A stretch of DNA of 64,000 nt from assembly GCF_947087965.1 (NCBI RefSeq), contig NZ_CAMUES010000002.1, positions 310,001-374,000 on the forward strand, read 5' to 3'. This stretch comes from an uncultured Mobiluncus sp. (GTDB taxonomy: Bacteria; Actinomycetota; Actinomycetes; Actinomycetales; Actinomycetaceae). The translations under genes and the position numbers were made by a program. This document shows, piece after piece, positions 1 to 7,641 of this stretch (the stretch's first letter is position 1; each line of letters opens with the position of its first letter). The notes beneath the pieces are model-generated. The model was given only the letters and a program-made list of their open reading frames with translations, had not been told where the DNA came from and ran no database searches.

Positions 1-329
1 CCGCCGCGTTCCAGGACTTGCAGACCTTTATCCAAAGCGACCTGGGAGGCTTTGCCGCCGGAACGATCTACCGGAATGACCCCCACGGACTGCATAAAAT
101 GCTTGGTAATCCAGCCTTTAAAGCCGGTGCCGGTAAAGTAATCGGACTTCCCGACGAAAGTAATTTCTCGCTTGCTCATCAACGGCAGGAACACCGAGTC
201 GATGACGGCGAGGTGATTGGAAGCCAAAATTGCCGGCCCGGTTTCGGGAATGTTTTCCGCTCCGCGTATCCACGGCTGAAACAAGAGGCGTAACAACGGT
301 CCGGCGACAAACTTTGAGAATCTGTACAC
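1..329 (-). CDS. 1-acyl-sn-glycerol-3-phosphate acyltransferase-like protein (partial, C-terminus off the left edge)
   Basis: N-terminal ~109 residues of a PlsC-family acyltransferase, which transfers an acyl chain to lysophosphatidate at the inner membrane in phospholipid synthesis. The acyltransferase block I motif NHxxxxD is visible as NHLAVID, followed by VFLPLMSKREITFVGKSDYF and later GVIPVDRSGG, as expected for block II-III. The start is taken as GTG at 329-327 because GGAGG lies 7 nt upstream and the family N-terminus begins just before the first conserved residues. The open frame runs to base 1 without a stop, so the gene is cut by the window edge, not broken. The family is clear; the exact acceptor substrate is not. 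Confidence 0.85.
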   Translation of the reverse strand, partial: MYRFSKFVAGPLLRLLFQPWIRGAENIPETGPAILASNHLAVIDSVFLPLMSKREITFVGKSDYFTGTGFKGWITKHFMQSVGVIPVDRSGGKASQVALDKGLQVLERG

Positions 330-362
330 AGTCGATACCTCCAGTGCCCCAAGGGCTTCATG

Positions 363-368
363 TATAGT
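363..368 (+). promoter_or_regulatory. -10 box of a probable leaderless promoter
   Basis: TATAGT ends 6 nt before the ATG at 375, so transcription would begin at or next to the start codon. The same arrangement recurs before several other genes in this window (6600, 7642, 18923, 35989, 36028, 49313). Confidence 0.5.
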
Positions 369-374
369 TCAAAT

Positions 375-719
375 ATGACGTTTCGTAAACGAAGCGGTCA
401 CAAGGATCGCGATGAGGAAACCCCTGAGGAGGTCAATCGCCGTTTCGAGCAACTCGCGGCGGCTACTCCTGAGCTCGGAGGTTTCGGACCTCGGGACTGG
501 ACTCCAGCGGAAGACAACGAAGGCTTCGTAGCACCCAATCCCCCTTTACCGACTTTGCGCACTCGCACTAAGGTCGGTTGGCTGCTGCTGGTTGCCGCCA
601 TCATCGGCTTTATAATCCTGGGGATTACCCAACCGGCTTATTCGGCAGTGGCAGCCACTATATGTTTACTGGCACTAGCGGTGGGTTTGGGTTTGCTCCT
701 GCCCATCCGCCGTCGCTAA
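375..719 (+). CDS. small membrane protein with two C-terminal transmembrane helices, unknown function
   Basis: A 114-residue protein with a charged N-terminal cytoplasmic half (rich in Arg, Lys and Glu; about residues 1-65) and two hydrophobic segments (about 68-88 and 92-110) ending in a basic IRRR tail. No known domain recognised. It is divergent from the acyltransferase gene. An in-frame ATG at 360 would add five residues; I prefer 375 because a -10-like TATAGT sits 6 nt before it, consistent with leaderless expression. Codon use resembles its neighbours, so I take it as a real gene. Function unknown; the layout resembles small actinobacterial membrane proteins associated with the envelope, but that is only a shape argument. 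Confidence 0.7.
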   Translation: MTFRKRSGHKDRDEETPEEVNRRFEQLAAATPELGGFGPRDWTPAEDNEGFVAPNPPLPTLRTRTKVGWLLLVAAIIGFIILGITQPAYSAVAATICLLALAVGLGLLLPIRRR

Positions 720-724
720 GGCTC

Positions 725-1129
725 TCAAGTGGTCTGTGAAAGAGCCTGTCTCAGAGCAGCCATCACGGCATCAGCCTCATAGGGAGCCGGTACGTTATAG
801 CTCGCCCCGGACCAGCGCGACATCCATTCGTCCTGTTGGCGAGCCACCAGCATAATGATGGGCGGAACTTTATCCGCATGAATATTGAGCCAACGCGCCA
901 CTGATTGCCCGCCCTCTTGATAAGTTTCAGCATCAAGCACCAGAGCCGCATAGCGGTTCTCAGCGAAATTTTGTTTCACCGCATCCGGGGTCGCCACTTC
1001 CTGCCAGTCTATCGGCGGTATATCGAAACTACCGCTGAGTCCGGCTGCATCCATGACGGCTTGACGGGTATGGGGATTGCCACTGAAAAGCATAACTTGC
1101 ACGGCATCGGTGCCTGCTTTTGCTTCCAT
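725..1129 (-). CDS. receiver-like (response-regulator fold) single-domain protein
   Basis: 134 residues with the alternating pattern of a CheY-like fold: strand VQVMLFSGN near the N-terminus, AALVLDAE mid-chain at the position of the phospho-acceptor Asp, and PPIIMLVAR later. The paired acidic residues normally found after the first strand are absent (SGN instead of DD), so it is probably a pseudo-receiver rather than a true phosphorelay partner. It has no DNA-binding domain. The start is ATG with AAAGGAG about 9 nt upstream. It lies tail-to-tail with the small membrane protein (5 bp apart) and 133 bp upstream of the FKBP gene on the same strand. Similar single-domain proteins are common in actinobacteria; their role is not known to me. 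Confidence 0.6.
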   Translation of the reverse strand: MEAKAGTDAVQVMLFSGNPHTRQAVMDAAGLSGSFDIPPIDWQEVATPDAVKQNFAENRYAALVLDAETYQEGGQSVARWLNIHADKVPPIIMLVARQQDEWMSRWSGASYNVPAPYEADAVMAALRQALSQTT

Positions 1130-1262
1130 AGAATTCGCTCCTTTACCAAAGACATGAACATTTTACCTACCGATTGGGTGCACGCCAAACAGTTCTGTGG
1201 GCGCCCCCCGATGGGTGCCGGCCAAACTCGCCGACTCGAAAATCCTGGTGACAATCCCCGCC

Positions 1263-2318
1263 CTATCCCAAAGTCGGGAGGGCGATTGCGTCTACGATAT
1301 CGACAATCTGGACGACCCCACGCGGCGCTGATTTGTTCGGAGGCCCCACCATCACCAGTCGAGAACCGACGGTTTTACCCACGGCTTTCATGGTTTCCGC
1401 ATCCGCCCACAGCACGCCCTGACCGTTAATCCAGGTCGAGACGGGCTTGTCTCCCCAAGAACCGGAAACCACTACATATCCGACCTGGTCGCCGGCCTGA
1501 ATGGGCTGTCCCTGCCCTTCCAGAGTCCACACGTTCGCGGGCTGGCCGGGAACTTTTGAACCTTCGATGTAGGCCGGCTGAGGTTCTGCACCGGGGCCGC
1601 AATAGATTCGCAGACCGTCAGGAAGTTTCGCCCCGGTAGGCTGTGATTGAGCCAAAAGCTGGGTGTATGCGGCCAACTGGGTTTCTTCCGTCACCGGAGG
1701 CGCGAACAGAATGTCGATAACAAAAACCAAAGTTTCGCCAGCCAGCGGGTGATCCTTGCCGGGTAGAGGCTGCCCGGCGTCTTTCGCGGCTTGTTCCCGT
1801 TCCGTGAGTTCCCCGTAAGCTAAGCGCGGCGGAATGACGAGCTCAATCCGATCCCCCACATTGCGCCCGGCCAAACCCCAGGTCCAACCCTCGATGATGT
1901 TGCTACCTAGAGAGAAGTGGGCGGGTTCGCCCCTTTGCCAGGAGTCGTCAAAGACTTCGCCGTTCCACTTTTGTCCCTTGTAATGGACGATGACGTCAGC
2001 GTTCGCGGAAACGACGGTCCCGGTGCCTTCATGCAGCACCGTGCGGATGAAGTCTTTAGGAGCCGGTCCCGTTCCCGCCGCAATGTTTGGTTCCGTCCCG
2101 AAGCTATCGGGTGAGTCCACCGCGGGAACCGGTCCGTTTTCTACCGGTTTTACCGCCGCTGGTTCCGCAGATGCGGCTGGGGTAATGGTCTTAACGCAGC
2201 TCTTCGGGGTGGCTAGCGGGGCGTTTTGTTCTCTGGGGGCCTCTTGGCAAGCTGTCAAACCCGCGACTGCCAAAGCAAACAGGGAGAGTACCGCTAGTTG
2301 TTTCTGTAGGTGTTGCAA
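1263..2318 (-). CDS. FKBP-type peptidyl-prolyl isomerase lipoprotein
   Basis: A predicted lipoprotein PPIase acting outside the membrane. Starting from TTG at 2318 (AGAGG 8 nt upstream) the protein begins with a hydrophobic signal segment and lipobox LTAC, so Cys is lipidated. An FKBP domain follows in the central part: VIVHYKGQKWNGEVFDDSW, then IIEGWTWGLAGRNVGDRIELVIPP, LAYGE and VFVIDIL, covering the expected aromatic pocket residues. A C-terminal ~150-residue region may be a second, degenerate FKBP-like module. A longer frame back to 2396 exists but would place a basic stretch before the signal peptide and overlap the upstream gene. It is a tandem paralogue of the next gene, 52 bp apart on the same strand. 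Confidence 0.85.
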   Translation of the reverse strand: MQHLQKQLAVLSLFALAVAGLTACQEAPREQNAPLATPKSCVKTITPAASAEPAAVKPVENGPVPAVDSPDSFGTEPNIAAGTGPAPKDFIRTVLHEGTGTVVSANADVIVHYKGQKWNGEVFDDSWQRGEPAHFSLGSNIIEGWTWGLAGRNVGDRIELVIPPRLAYGELTEREQAAKDAGQPLPGKDHPLAGETLVFVIDILFAPPVTEETQLAAYTQLLAQSQPTGAKLPDGLRIYCGPGAEPQPAYIEGSKVPGQPANVWTLEGQGQPIQAGDQVGYVVVSGSWGDKPVSTWINGQGVLWADAETMKAVGKTVGSRLVMVGPPNKSAPRGVVQIVDIVDAIALPTLG

Positions 2319-2370
2319 GATTGTACCTCTTTTTCCAAAATTCAGGTTTCGTGTCCCTCGCCCTGCGGTG

Positions 2371-3255
2371 TTAACGGTTGGTATCGTAGGCGGCAACCAG
2401 CTGCAACAATGTTGCCTGGGGATCAGCCGTGGGCGTAGCCGGGGTGACTACCAGCACCAAACTACCCAACGGTAAATCGGCTAGTTCTAAAGAATCAGCT
2501 GAAACCGAGGTCAGCTCACCGGCATTCCAGTCAGCCGCGGTGGTCTGGGTGTTCCAATCCGTACTGACTCGTTTCACGATGACGCCCTGCCCCACTTTGA
2601 CTGCCGGACCGTCGCCGGTGGCGTAGACCGAGGTGGATCGTTGAGACGGATACGACCCTGCCGCCACAGCGTTGACAGTGTAGGCACCCTGACCGTCCGC
2701 TTCGATGCTAATACCATCCGGCAGCGGGTTATTGGTGGGAGTGACCTGGAACTTGGAGGCTGCGTCCGCGGACACCGCTAAACGCACGTCCACCACGTAG
2801 GCCAGCGTGTCGCCCTTCTTAACCCCGATACTGCTGGCACCCATCTCGCCGTAGGCTTTACTCGGGGGCAGAATCAGCATAACCCGCTGACCGACCTTGA
2901 CCCCACGCAGCTCTTTCCATCCTTCAATCGGCGGGTGAGCCAGCGAAATCGCACGCGGTCCGGCCGCATCGGTGATGGTGGAATCAGGCATCAAAGCTCC
3001 ACCCCAAACTTTGCCGTAGTAATCCACAACGACAAGGTCGCCGTCCTTAACCTCCTCGCCTTTTCCGTTGCCGTCATCAAGCACCTTCATCACGGGTACT
3101 TCAGGCGGGGGGGCTGCCGGGAAATTAATCTCCGGTACCGTCCCGAACTGGGGTGAAGCCACAGTAGGCATCTCGCTACCAGCGGGTTTAGAACAGGAAG
3201 ACAGTAACAGCGCGAGGCTGGCGGCCGCTAGGGCGAAAGCAAATTTTCGTAACAC
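2371..3255 (-). CDS. FKBP-type peptidyl-prolyl isomerase lipoprotein (tandem paralogue)
   Basis: Second FKBP lipoprotein, upstream gene of the pair. GTG at 3255 is chosen because GGGGAG lies 4 nt before it; an in-frame TTG at 3276 has no ribosome binding site. The signal peptide ends in lipobox LSSC. The FKBP domain is more diverged than in its neighbour: LVVVDYYGKVWGG, PPIEGWKELRGVKVGQRVMLILPP, KAYGE and LAYVVDVRL are recognisable, but the Phe-Asp-Ser of the first loop is replaced by MPDST. The C-terminal ~130 residues (VTPTNNPLPDGISIEADGQG onwards) parallel the tail of the neighbour, which supports an origin by duplication. It probably folds exported proteins; client unknown. Confidence 0.83.
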   Translation of the reverse strand: MLRKFAFALAAASLALLLSSCSKPAGSEMPTVASPQFGTVPEINFPAAPPPEVPVMKVLDDGNGKGEEVKDGDLVVVDYYGKVWGGALMPDSTITDAAGPRAISLAHPPIEGWKELRGVKVGQRVMLILPPSKAYGEMGASSIGVKKGDTLAYVVDVRLAVSADAASKFQVTPTNNPLPDGISIEADGQGAYTVNAVAAGSYPSQRSTSVYATGDGPAVKVGQGVIVKRVSTDWNTQTTAADWNAGELTSVSADSLELADLPLGSLVLVVTPATPTADPQATLLQLVAAYDTNR

Positions 3256-3390
3256 GATACTCCCCAGAATACTCAAGTTCAGATTCGTTTAAACTTGATT
3301 TTACCTTGAATAAGTCGGTGTCCGAGCCTAATCGTTGTCGACTTTTCTACTTTATCGCTCCACCCAGCCGTTTATTCTGCTTCAGAACTG

Positions 3391-3425
3391 TAAAAAACGG
3401 CGAGCCCAGATAACTAGGCTCGCCG
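3391..3425 (-). terminator. intrinsic terminator of erpA
   Basis: On the minus strand, CGGCGAGCC pairs with GGCTCGCCG around a 10-base loop and is followed by TTTTTT. It lies about 20 bp after the erpA stop codon, a textbook rho-independent terminator. Confidence 0.9.
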
Positions 3426-3445
3426 CGACACTTAGTAGTTTTTCT

Positions 3446-3790
3446 CTAGTGGAAAGATCCTCCACATGAACAGGTATTGACCGCATTGGGGTTATCGATA
3501 ACGAACCCGGTCTGGGCCAGAGTGTCCTGGAAATCAACTGTGGCGCCAGCCAGGTAGGGCACGCTCATTTTGTCAACGACCAACTCAACGCCATCAAAAT
3601 CCCGTACCGCATCGTCTTCGGACAGCTCATCATCGAATTCGAGCTGGTAAATCAAACCGGAACAACCCCCGGGAGCTACCCCCACGCGCAGCCGCAAATC
3701 ATCACGGCCTTCCTGTTCCAGTAAGGATTTAATCTTGGCTACTGCGGCATCAGTCAAAGTGACCTCGTGGGTCAAAGAAGCGGTCTCCAT
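3446..3790 (-). CDS. erpA: iron-sulfur cluster insertion protein ErpA (A-type carrier)
   Basis: A 114-residue HesB/IscA-family protein of normal length that accepts Fe-S clusters and delivers them to apo-enzymes in the cytoplasm. The three cluster-ligating cysteines are present: Cys43 in GGCSG and Cys107/Cys109 in TCSCGGSF at the C-terminus. Opening residues SLTHEVTLTDAAVAKIKSLL match the family. The ribosome binding site GGAAAGGAAA lies before the ATG. It is a monocistronic unit with its own strong terminator. In actinobacteria this family member is the ErpA type; IscA is the alternative name for the same fold. Confidence 0.92.
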   Translation of the reverse strand: METASLTHEVTLTDAAVAKIKSLLEQEGRDDLRLRVGVAPGGCSGLIYQLEFDDELSEDDAVRDFDGVELVVDKMSVPYLAGATVDFQDTLAQTGFVIDNPNAVNTCSCGGSFH

Positions 3791-3915
3791 CTATATTTCC
3801 TTTCCTGCAAAAAACACTGCAACTTAGTCTAACCTTATTTATGTCGTTTTTTCTTCCTCAGTTTTGGTATCGCCCTGACCTGGGCATATTGCCGCCTGAC
3901 GGGCAACCGTTGCTC

Positions 3916-4401
3916 TCAATCGGGCAGATGCCAGGTTTGGCCCAGGATACGTCCCCACTCAGTTGCCCCGCGCTGGGGATGTTCGGCGAAGAAGTAGGCT
4001 TGCGCGATGCCTGATTCTTGCAGCTGACGGCGCGAAAGCGGGGAATCCGCGGCCAACACCACCACAGGTTGAATGCCTCGCCGCGCCGCCCGGGCCACGA
4101 CCAGGTTTGCCAAGTCAGCCGGCCCGGGCGCATCGGTGATTTCCGGCTGAATGACCAGGTACAAATCGGCCTGCGCATCCAGCCGGACTTGCCGAGGGCT
4201 GGCAATGGTCAGTCCTTTCACAAGCGCGGTGCCGGTGCTGTCCGGGTCGGGTACGGCCGGGCTCACACTCTGCGCTTGTGCCAGCTGCAAATTCGCCACG
4301 TCTAGGTGCAGGGTGTCCGCCGGATGGTACTGGCTCCACGCCTCGCAAAAGTCCTGGGCAAACTCGGCGAATTTGGGAGTCGCCAGAATCTGAATCCGCA
4401 C
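3916..4401 (-). CDS. uncharacterised protein, possibly a shortened glycerate-kinase relative
   Basis: 161 residues. The N-terminus (ILATPKFAEF) and the C-terminal half (ADLYLVIQPEITD, then LVVARAARRGIQPVVVLAAD and SGIAQAYFF) resemble the two ends of type-1 glycerate kinases, where GADLVITGEG and GIDAVFSI occur. That family is about 370 residues, so the central part would be missing, and the glycine-rich GEG motif reads QPE. If related, it is unlikely to be an active kinase. It starts with GTG 10 bp after the dipeptidase stop and is presumably co-transcribed with it. The relationship is a pattern-based guess; treat the function as unknown. Confidence 0.5.
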   Translation of the reverse strand: MRIQILATPKFAEFAQDFCEAWSQYHPADTLHLDVANLQLAQAQSVSPAVPDPDSTGTALVKGLTIASPRQVRLDAQADLYLVIQPEITDAPGPADLANLVVARAARRGIQPVVVLAADSPLSRRQLQESGIAQAYFFAEHPQRGATEWGRILGQTWHLPD

Positions 4402-4411
4402 CGGGCTGAGC

Positions 4412-5785
4412 CTAACTGAGCGCCGGGACAGAGCCGTTAGACAACCGCCCCAACAGCAGGGTTTCGGCCAGCACAGCCCCTTGCAAATCCGCTAAATCTT
4501 GAGATTCATTTTCCGAGTGGGCGTTGGTGTAGGGATCCTCGACCCCGGTCACGAGGACTTCGGCAGCGGGGAAAAACTCCTGGAACGTGGCTATAAACGG
4601 AATCGAACCGCCTTGCCCGATATTGACGCTCTTGACCCCAAACGCATCGGTCAAGGCTCCGTGCATCAAAGCCAGCACCGGAGAATCCAGATTGGCTGCA
4701 TAAGCCGGACCGGTCTCCAGGCACTCCACGTTGACTTCGGCACCGAAAGGAGCGTTAGCTACCAGGTAATCCGATAGCACTTGCGCCGCCTTTTGAGGAT
4801 CCTGACCCGGTGCGATACGCATCGAAATCCGCGCTTTCGCCTGCGGGATAATCGTATTCGAGCTGGTCGCGATGCTGGGCGCGTCAATCCCGATGACACT
4901 GATGGCTGGTTGGGTCCACAGGCGGGAGGCGAGGTCACCAGTCCCCGTCAGTTCCAGCCCCGCCACAGCACCCATTTGTTTCCGCAAGTCATCTTCCGGG
5001 TAGTCCACGTCCGCCACCGGGTTCGCCACCAAACCCGGCACCGCCACACTGCCCTTCTGATCGTGCAAAGTGGCGATGAGCCGACACAGGCAGGTCAAGG
5101 CGTCTACGGTGACCCCGCCAAAAGCCCCGGAATGTACGGCGTGATCCAAAGTCTTGACACTCACGTCTACGCTCAACACGCCGCGCAGACCGGTGGTCAA
5201 GGCCGGCTGGTGAACGTCCCAGTTTCCGGAATCCGTCACGATGATGACATCAGCCTGCAGGAATTCCTGATTCTGTTCTAGGAAGGCGGTAAAGGTTGGA
5301 GAGCCGACTTCTTCCTCGCCTTCGATAAAGATTTTCACGTTGACGGGCAGTTCGTCACCCCATGCGCGCAGCATCCCCAAGTGAGTCGCCACCCCGGCTC
5401 CATCATCGCTGGCACCGCGGCCATAAAGACGGCCATCGCGCTCCACCGGCTCAAACGGATCCGAATCCCATTTGTTGAGATCCCCGGTGGGCTGCACGTC
5501 ATGGTGCGCATAGAGCAGCACCGTGGGAGCACCGGCCGGTCCGGACTTTTCAGCCAAAATTGCGGGGCGAGAAACTAACCCGGTTTCCGAATCCGTCACG
5601 GTCACAATGCGTGCCGCAGCCCCGGCTGCCTCCAGATTTTTCACAATGTATTCCGCACTGGCCTGCATGTCCGAAGCATGTTCCGGCAGCGAGGACACCG
5701 CGGGAATCCGCACCAAGCCTTTTAAGAACTCGACTAGATTGTTGAAATCGGCAGTTGCACGTTCACGCAAGGTTACTTCCTCCAC
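4412..5785 (-). CDS. M20-family metallopeptidase (dipeptidase / ArgE-DapE-ACY1 type)
   Basis: 457 residues, normal length for the family; a cytoplasmic zinc dipeptidase hydrolysing short peptides. Visible motifs in order: SLPEH near residue 20, LYAHHDVQP (first zinc ligand His, ~95), YGRGASDDGAG (bridging Asp, ~130), FIEGEEEVGSP (catalytic Glu and zinc Glu, ~160), a lid domain with VKTLDHAVHSGAFGG, and the last zinc His in DPYTNAHSENE near the C-terminus. All ligands are intact. The start is GTG behind GGAAAGGAAA. The small glycerate-kinase-like gene follows 10 bp downstream. Substrate range cannot be read from sequence. Confidence 0.93.
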   Translation of the reverse strand: MEEVTLRERATADFNNLVEFLKGLVRIPAVSSLPEHASDMQASAEYIVKNLEAAGAAARIVTVTDSETGLVSRPAILAEKSGPAGAPTVLLYAHHDVQPTGDLNKWDSDPFEPVERDGRLYGRGASDDGAGVATHLGMLRAWGDELPVNVKIFIEGEEEVGSPTFTAFLEQNQEFLQADVIIVTDSGNWDVHQPALTTGLRGVLSVDVSVKTLDHAVHSGAFGGVTVDALTCLCRLIATLHDQKGSVAVPGLVANPVADVDYPEDDLRKQMGAVAGLELTGTGDLASRLWTQPAISVIGIDAPSIATSSNTIIPQAKARISMRIAPGQDPQKAAQVLSDYLVANAPFGAEVNVECLETGPAYAANLDSPVLALMHGALTDAFGVKSVNIGQGGSIPFIATFQEFFPAAEVLVTGVEDPYTNAHSENESQDLADLQGAVLAETLLLGRLSNGSVPALS

Positions 5786-5868
5786 CGTATTTTCCTTTCC
5801 CTATTTTTGTTTGCCGGTCGCTTTCCCGGTTTTCCAACATAAAAAATCTGTGGCATGATTTGCCTATC

Positions 5869-6504
5869 ATGAGTCTATTAAAAAAGCAGCAGCCAAGCGA
5901 AGCTGAAAACACGGGCGAATCGAAAACCGCCGCCAATCCACGCCAAAAGAAGGGGCCCACCCCTTCGCGCAAACAGCAGGAAGCCCGCAACTACCAAGGA
6001 CTGCTGGGTGTTGACAAGAAAGTCGCGAAGGAACGGGCGCGCGCGGAATCGCGCCGCCGCTACGAGCGTGAACAGGAAGGTCTGCGCACGGGTCGCGAGG
6101 ATTTGTTGCCTTACCAGCATCGCGGTCAGGCTCGCCGAATGACCCGAGATTACATCGATTCTCGCTATTCTTTTGCCGAATTTATGATTGTGACGATGCT
6201 AGCGCTCATGGCTCTCAGCTTGATTGCTGTGTCTATTTTGAACCGGCAAAACTCGGATTTGGCTCAAAAAATCAATACCTGGACCTTGATTGGTTCTTAT
6301 GCTGTCTTGATTCTGGGCATGCTTGATGCCGGTTTCATTGCGGGACAAGCCCGGCGCAAAGTGGTGAAGCGTCTGGGCGCGGACAATGTGCCGCGCGGAC
6401 TGCGCTGGTATGCCTTTACGCGCGCTATCATGATTCGCCGGTGGCGTAGCCCGAAGCCACAGGTGGGGCGCGGCAAGGCCGCTAAACAGCAGCGGGATTC
6501 CTGA
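5869..6504 (+). CDS. DUF3043 membrane protein
   Basis: A 211-residue actinobacterial protein. Residues 1-90 are highly charged and probably cytoplasmic (RKQQEARNYQGLLG, then ARAESRRRYEREQ); two transmembrane helices follow (about 106-126 and 138-160, TLIGSYAVLILGMLDAGFIA), and the basic C-terminus contains RKVVKRLGADNVPRGLRWYA, a signature of DUF3043. The ATG at 5869 matches the conserved family start (MSLLKK); the frame extends further upstream but there it overlaps the divergent dipeptidase promoter. No clear Shine-Dalgarno precedes it. The family has no established function; it is nearly confined to Actinobacteria. Confidence 0.85.
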   Translation: MSLLKKQQPSEAENTGESKTAANPRQKKGPTPSRKQQEARNYQGLLGVDKKVAKERARAESRRRYEREQEGLRTGREDLLPYQHRGQARRMTRDYIDSRYSFAEFMIVTMLALMALSLIAVSILNRQNSDLAQKINTWTLIGSYAVLILGMLDAGFIAGQARRKVVKRLGADNVPRGLRWYAFTRAIMIRRWRSPKPQVGRGKAAKQQRDS

Positions 6505-6512
6505 TAGCTGCC

Positions 6513-6550
6513 CCAATTTATTGTTAAATTGGCGTAAATTCAGCGTTTAC
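6513..6550. promoter_or_regulatory. two adjacent inverted repeats before the aldo/keto reductase gene
   Basis: CCAATTTA-TTGT-TAAATTGG (6513-6532) is a perfect 8-bp inverted repeat just after the DUF3043 stop, and GTAAA-N7-TTTAC (6534-6550) follows. The first could be a weak terminator, but no T-run follows it. Either could be an operator for the reductase promoter 40-50 bp downstream. Confidence 0.4.
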
Positions 6551-6599
6551 CATCCGTTAACAGTCGCGGTCATGGCCCTGTAGCTTATAGACTGACATC

Positions 6600-7604
6600 A
6601 TGGACACACGTTATTTAGGCAACTCTGGACTCAAGATTTCTTCGCTGATTCTCGGGAACTGGCTCACTCACGGAGCCCAAATAGAGGACAAAACTGCGGA
6701 AAAAACCGTTCGGACCGCCCTTGAGAACGGAATTTTTACATTTGATACCGCCGATGTTTATGCCAATGGTGCCGCTGAAAAAGTCTTAGGGCGGGCTTTA
6801 AGGGACGTGGATCGTCAAGACTTGGTGCTGATGTCCAAGGTTTATTGGCCAGTTAAGGGCTTTGGGCCGAACGATGCCGGGCTGTCTCGCAAACATATTT
6901 TTGAATCTTGCCATAACTCCTTGAAGCGACTGCGCACGGATTACCTGGATGTCTATCAGGCACATCGCTTCGATTACGAAACTCCGCTGGAAGAAACCAT
7001 GCTGGCTTTTGCCGACTTGGTGCGAGCCGGGAAGATTCTCTACGTTGGGGTTTCCGAGTGGTATCCCGACCAGATTCGCGATGCGGCGCATTTGGCCCGC
7101 GAACTGAAGATTCCCCTAATCTCTAATCAGGCTGAATACTCTCTGCTGTGGCGAGTCGTCGAGGACGGGGTCGTCGAGGCTTGCGAACACAACGGTATGG
7201 GACACTTGTGCTTTTCTCCCCTGGCACAAGGGGTGTTGACCGGAAAGTACCGTCCCGGGGAAACTCCGAAGGAAAAAACGCGTGCCGCCAGCAAAGTTGG
7301 AGGAAAGTTCATGCACCGCTGGATGCAGGACGACCTGCTGGCCGCAGTACAGGGATTGCGCCGGGTAGCAGAAGAAGCCGGTTGCCGCATGAATCAGCTA
7401 GCTTTGGCCTGGCTGCTGGCTCGCCCGAATGTTTCCGGCGTCATTATTGGAGCCTCCAAAGCGTCCCAGATTGAGGACAACTTGGGAGCTCTGGACGTGA
7501 CGATTGACGACCATTTGAACGCTCTCATCGATGATGTGCTGGGTGATTTTGTGGTTCATACCCAGCCCGATGATTGCCACAAGTCTCCGTTGAAGCGTCC
7601 TTAG
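6600..7604 (+). CDS. aldo/keto reductase (AKR, potassium-channel beta-subunit-like)
   Basis: 334 residues forming a single (beta/alpha)8 NADPH-dependent oxidoreductase. The catalytic tetrad is complete: Asp49 in FDTADVY, Tyr54, Lys80 in LMSKVYW and His122 in YQAHRFD. Other family landmarks are YVGVSEW, SNQAEYSLL, CFSPLAQGVLTGKY and the cofactor-binding VIIGASKASQIEDN near residue 280. The overall pattern is closest to the Kv-beta-like group. It is apparently monocistronic, with TAGACT ending 6 nt before the ATG and no Shine-Dalgarno, so it is probably leaderless. The physiological aldehyde or ketone is unknown. Confidence 0.93.
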   Translation: MDTRYLGNSGLKISSLILGNWLTHGAQIEDKTAEKTVRTALENGIFTFDTADVYANGAAEKVLGRALRDVDRQDLVLMSKVYWPVKGFGPNDAGLSRKHIFESCHNSLKRLRTDYLDVYQAHRFDYETPLEETMLAFADLVRAGKILYVGVSEWYPDQIRDAAHLARELKIPLISNQAEYSLLWRVVEDGVVEACEHNGMGHLCFSPLAQGVLTGKYRPGETPKEKTRAASKVGGKFMHRWMQDDLLAAVQGLRRVAEEAGCRMNQLALAWLLARPNVSGVIIGASKASQIEDNLGALDVTIDDHLNALIDDVLGDFVVHTQPDDCHKSPLKRP

Positions 7605-7641
7605 GGTCGTTCCTTTTCTGTCCCCGACTAGACTTGTCTCT

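Noticed and set aside
18..293. A 91-codon plus-strand open frame at the left edge
   Set aside because: It is antisense to the clearly recognisable PlsC-type acyltransferase on the minus strand.
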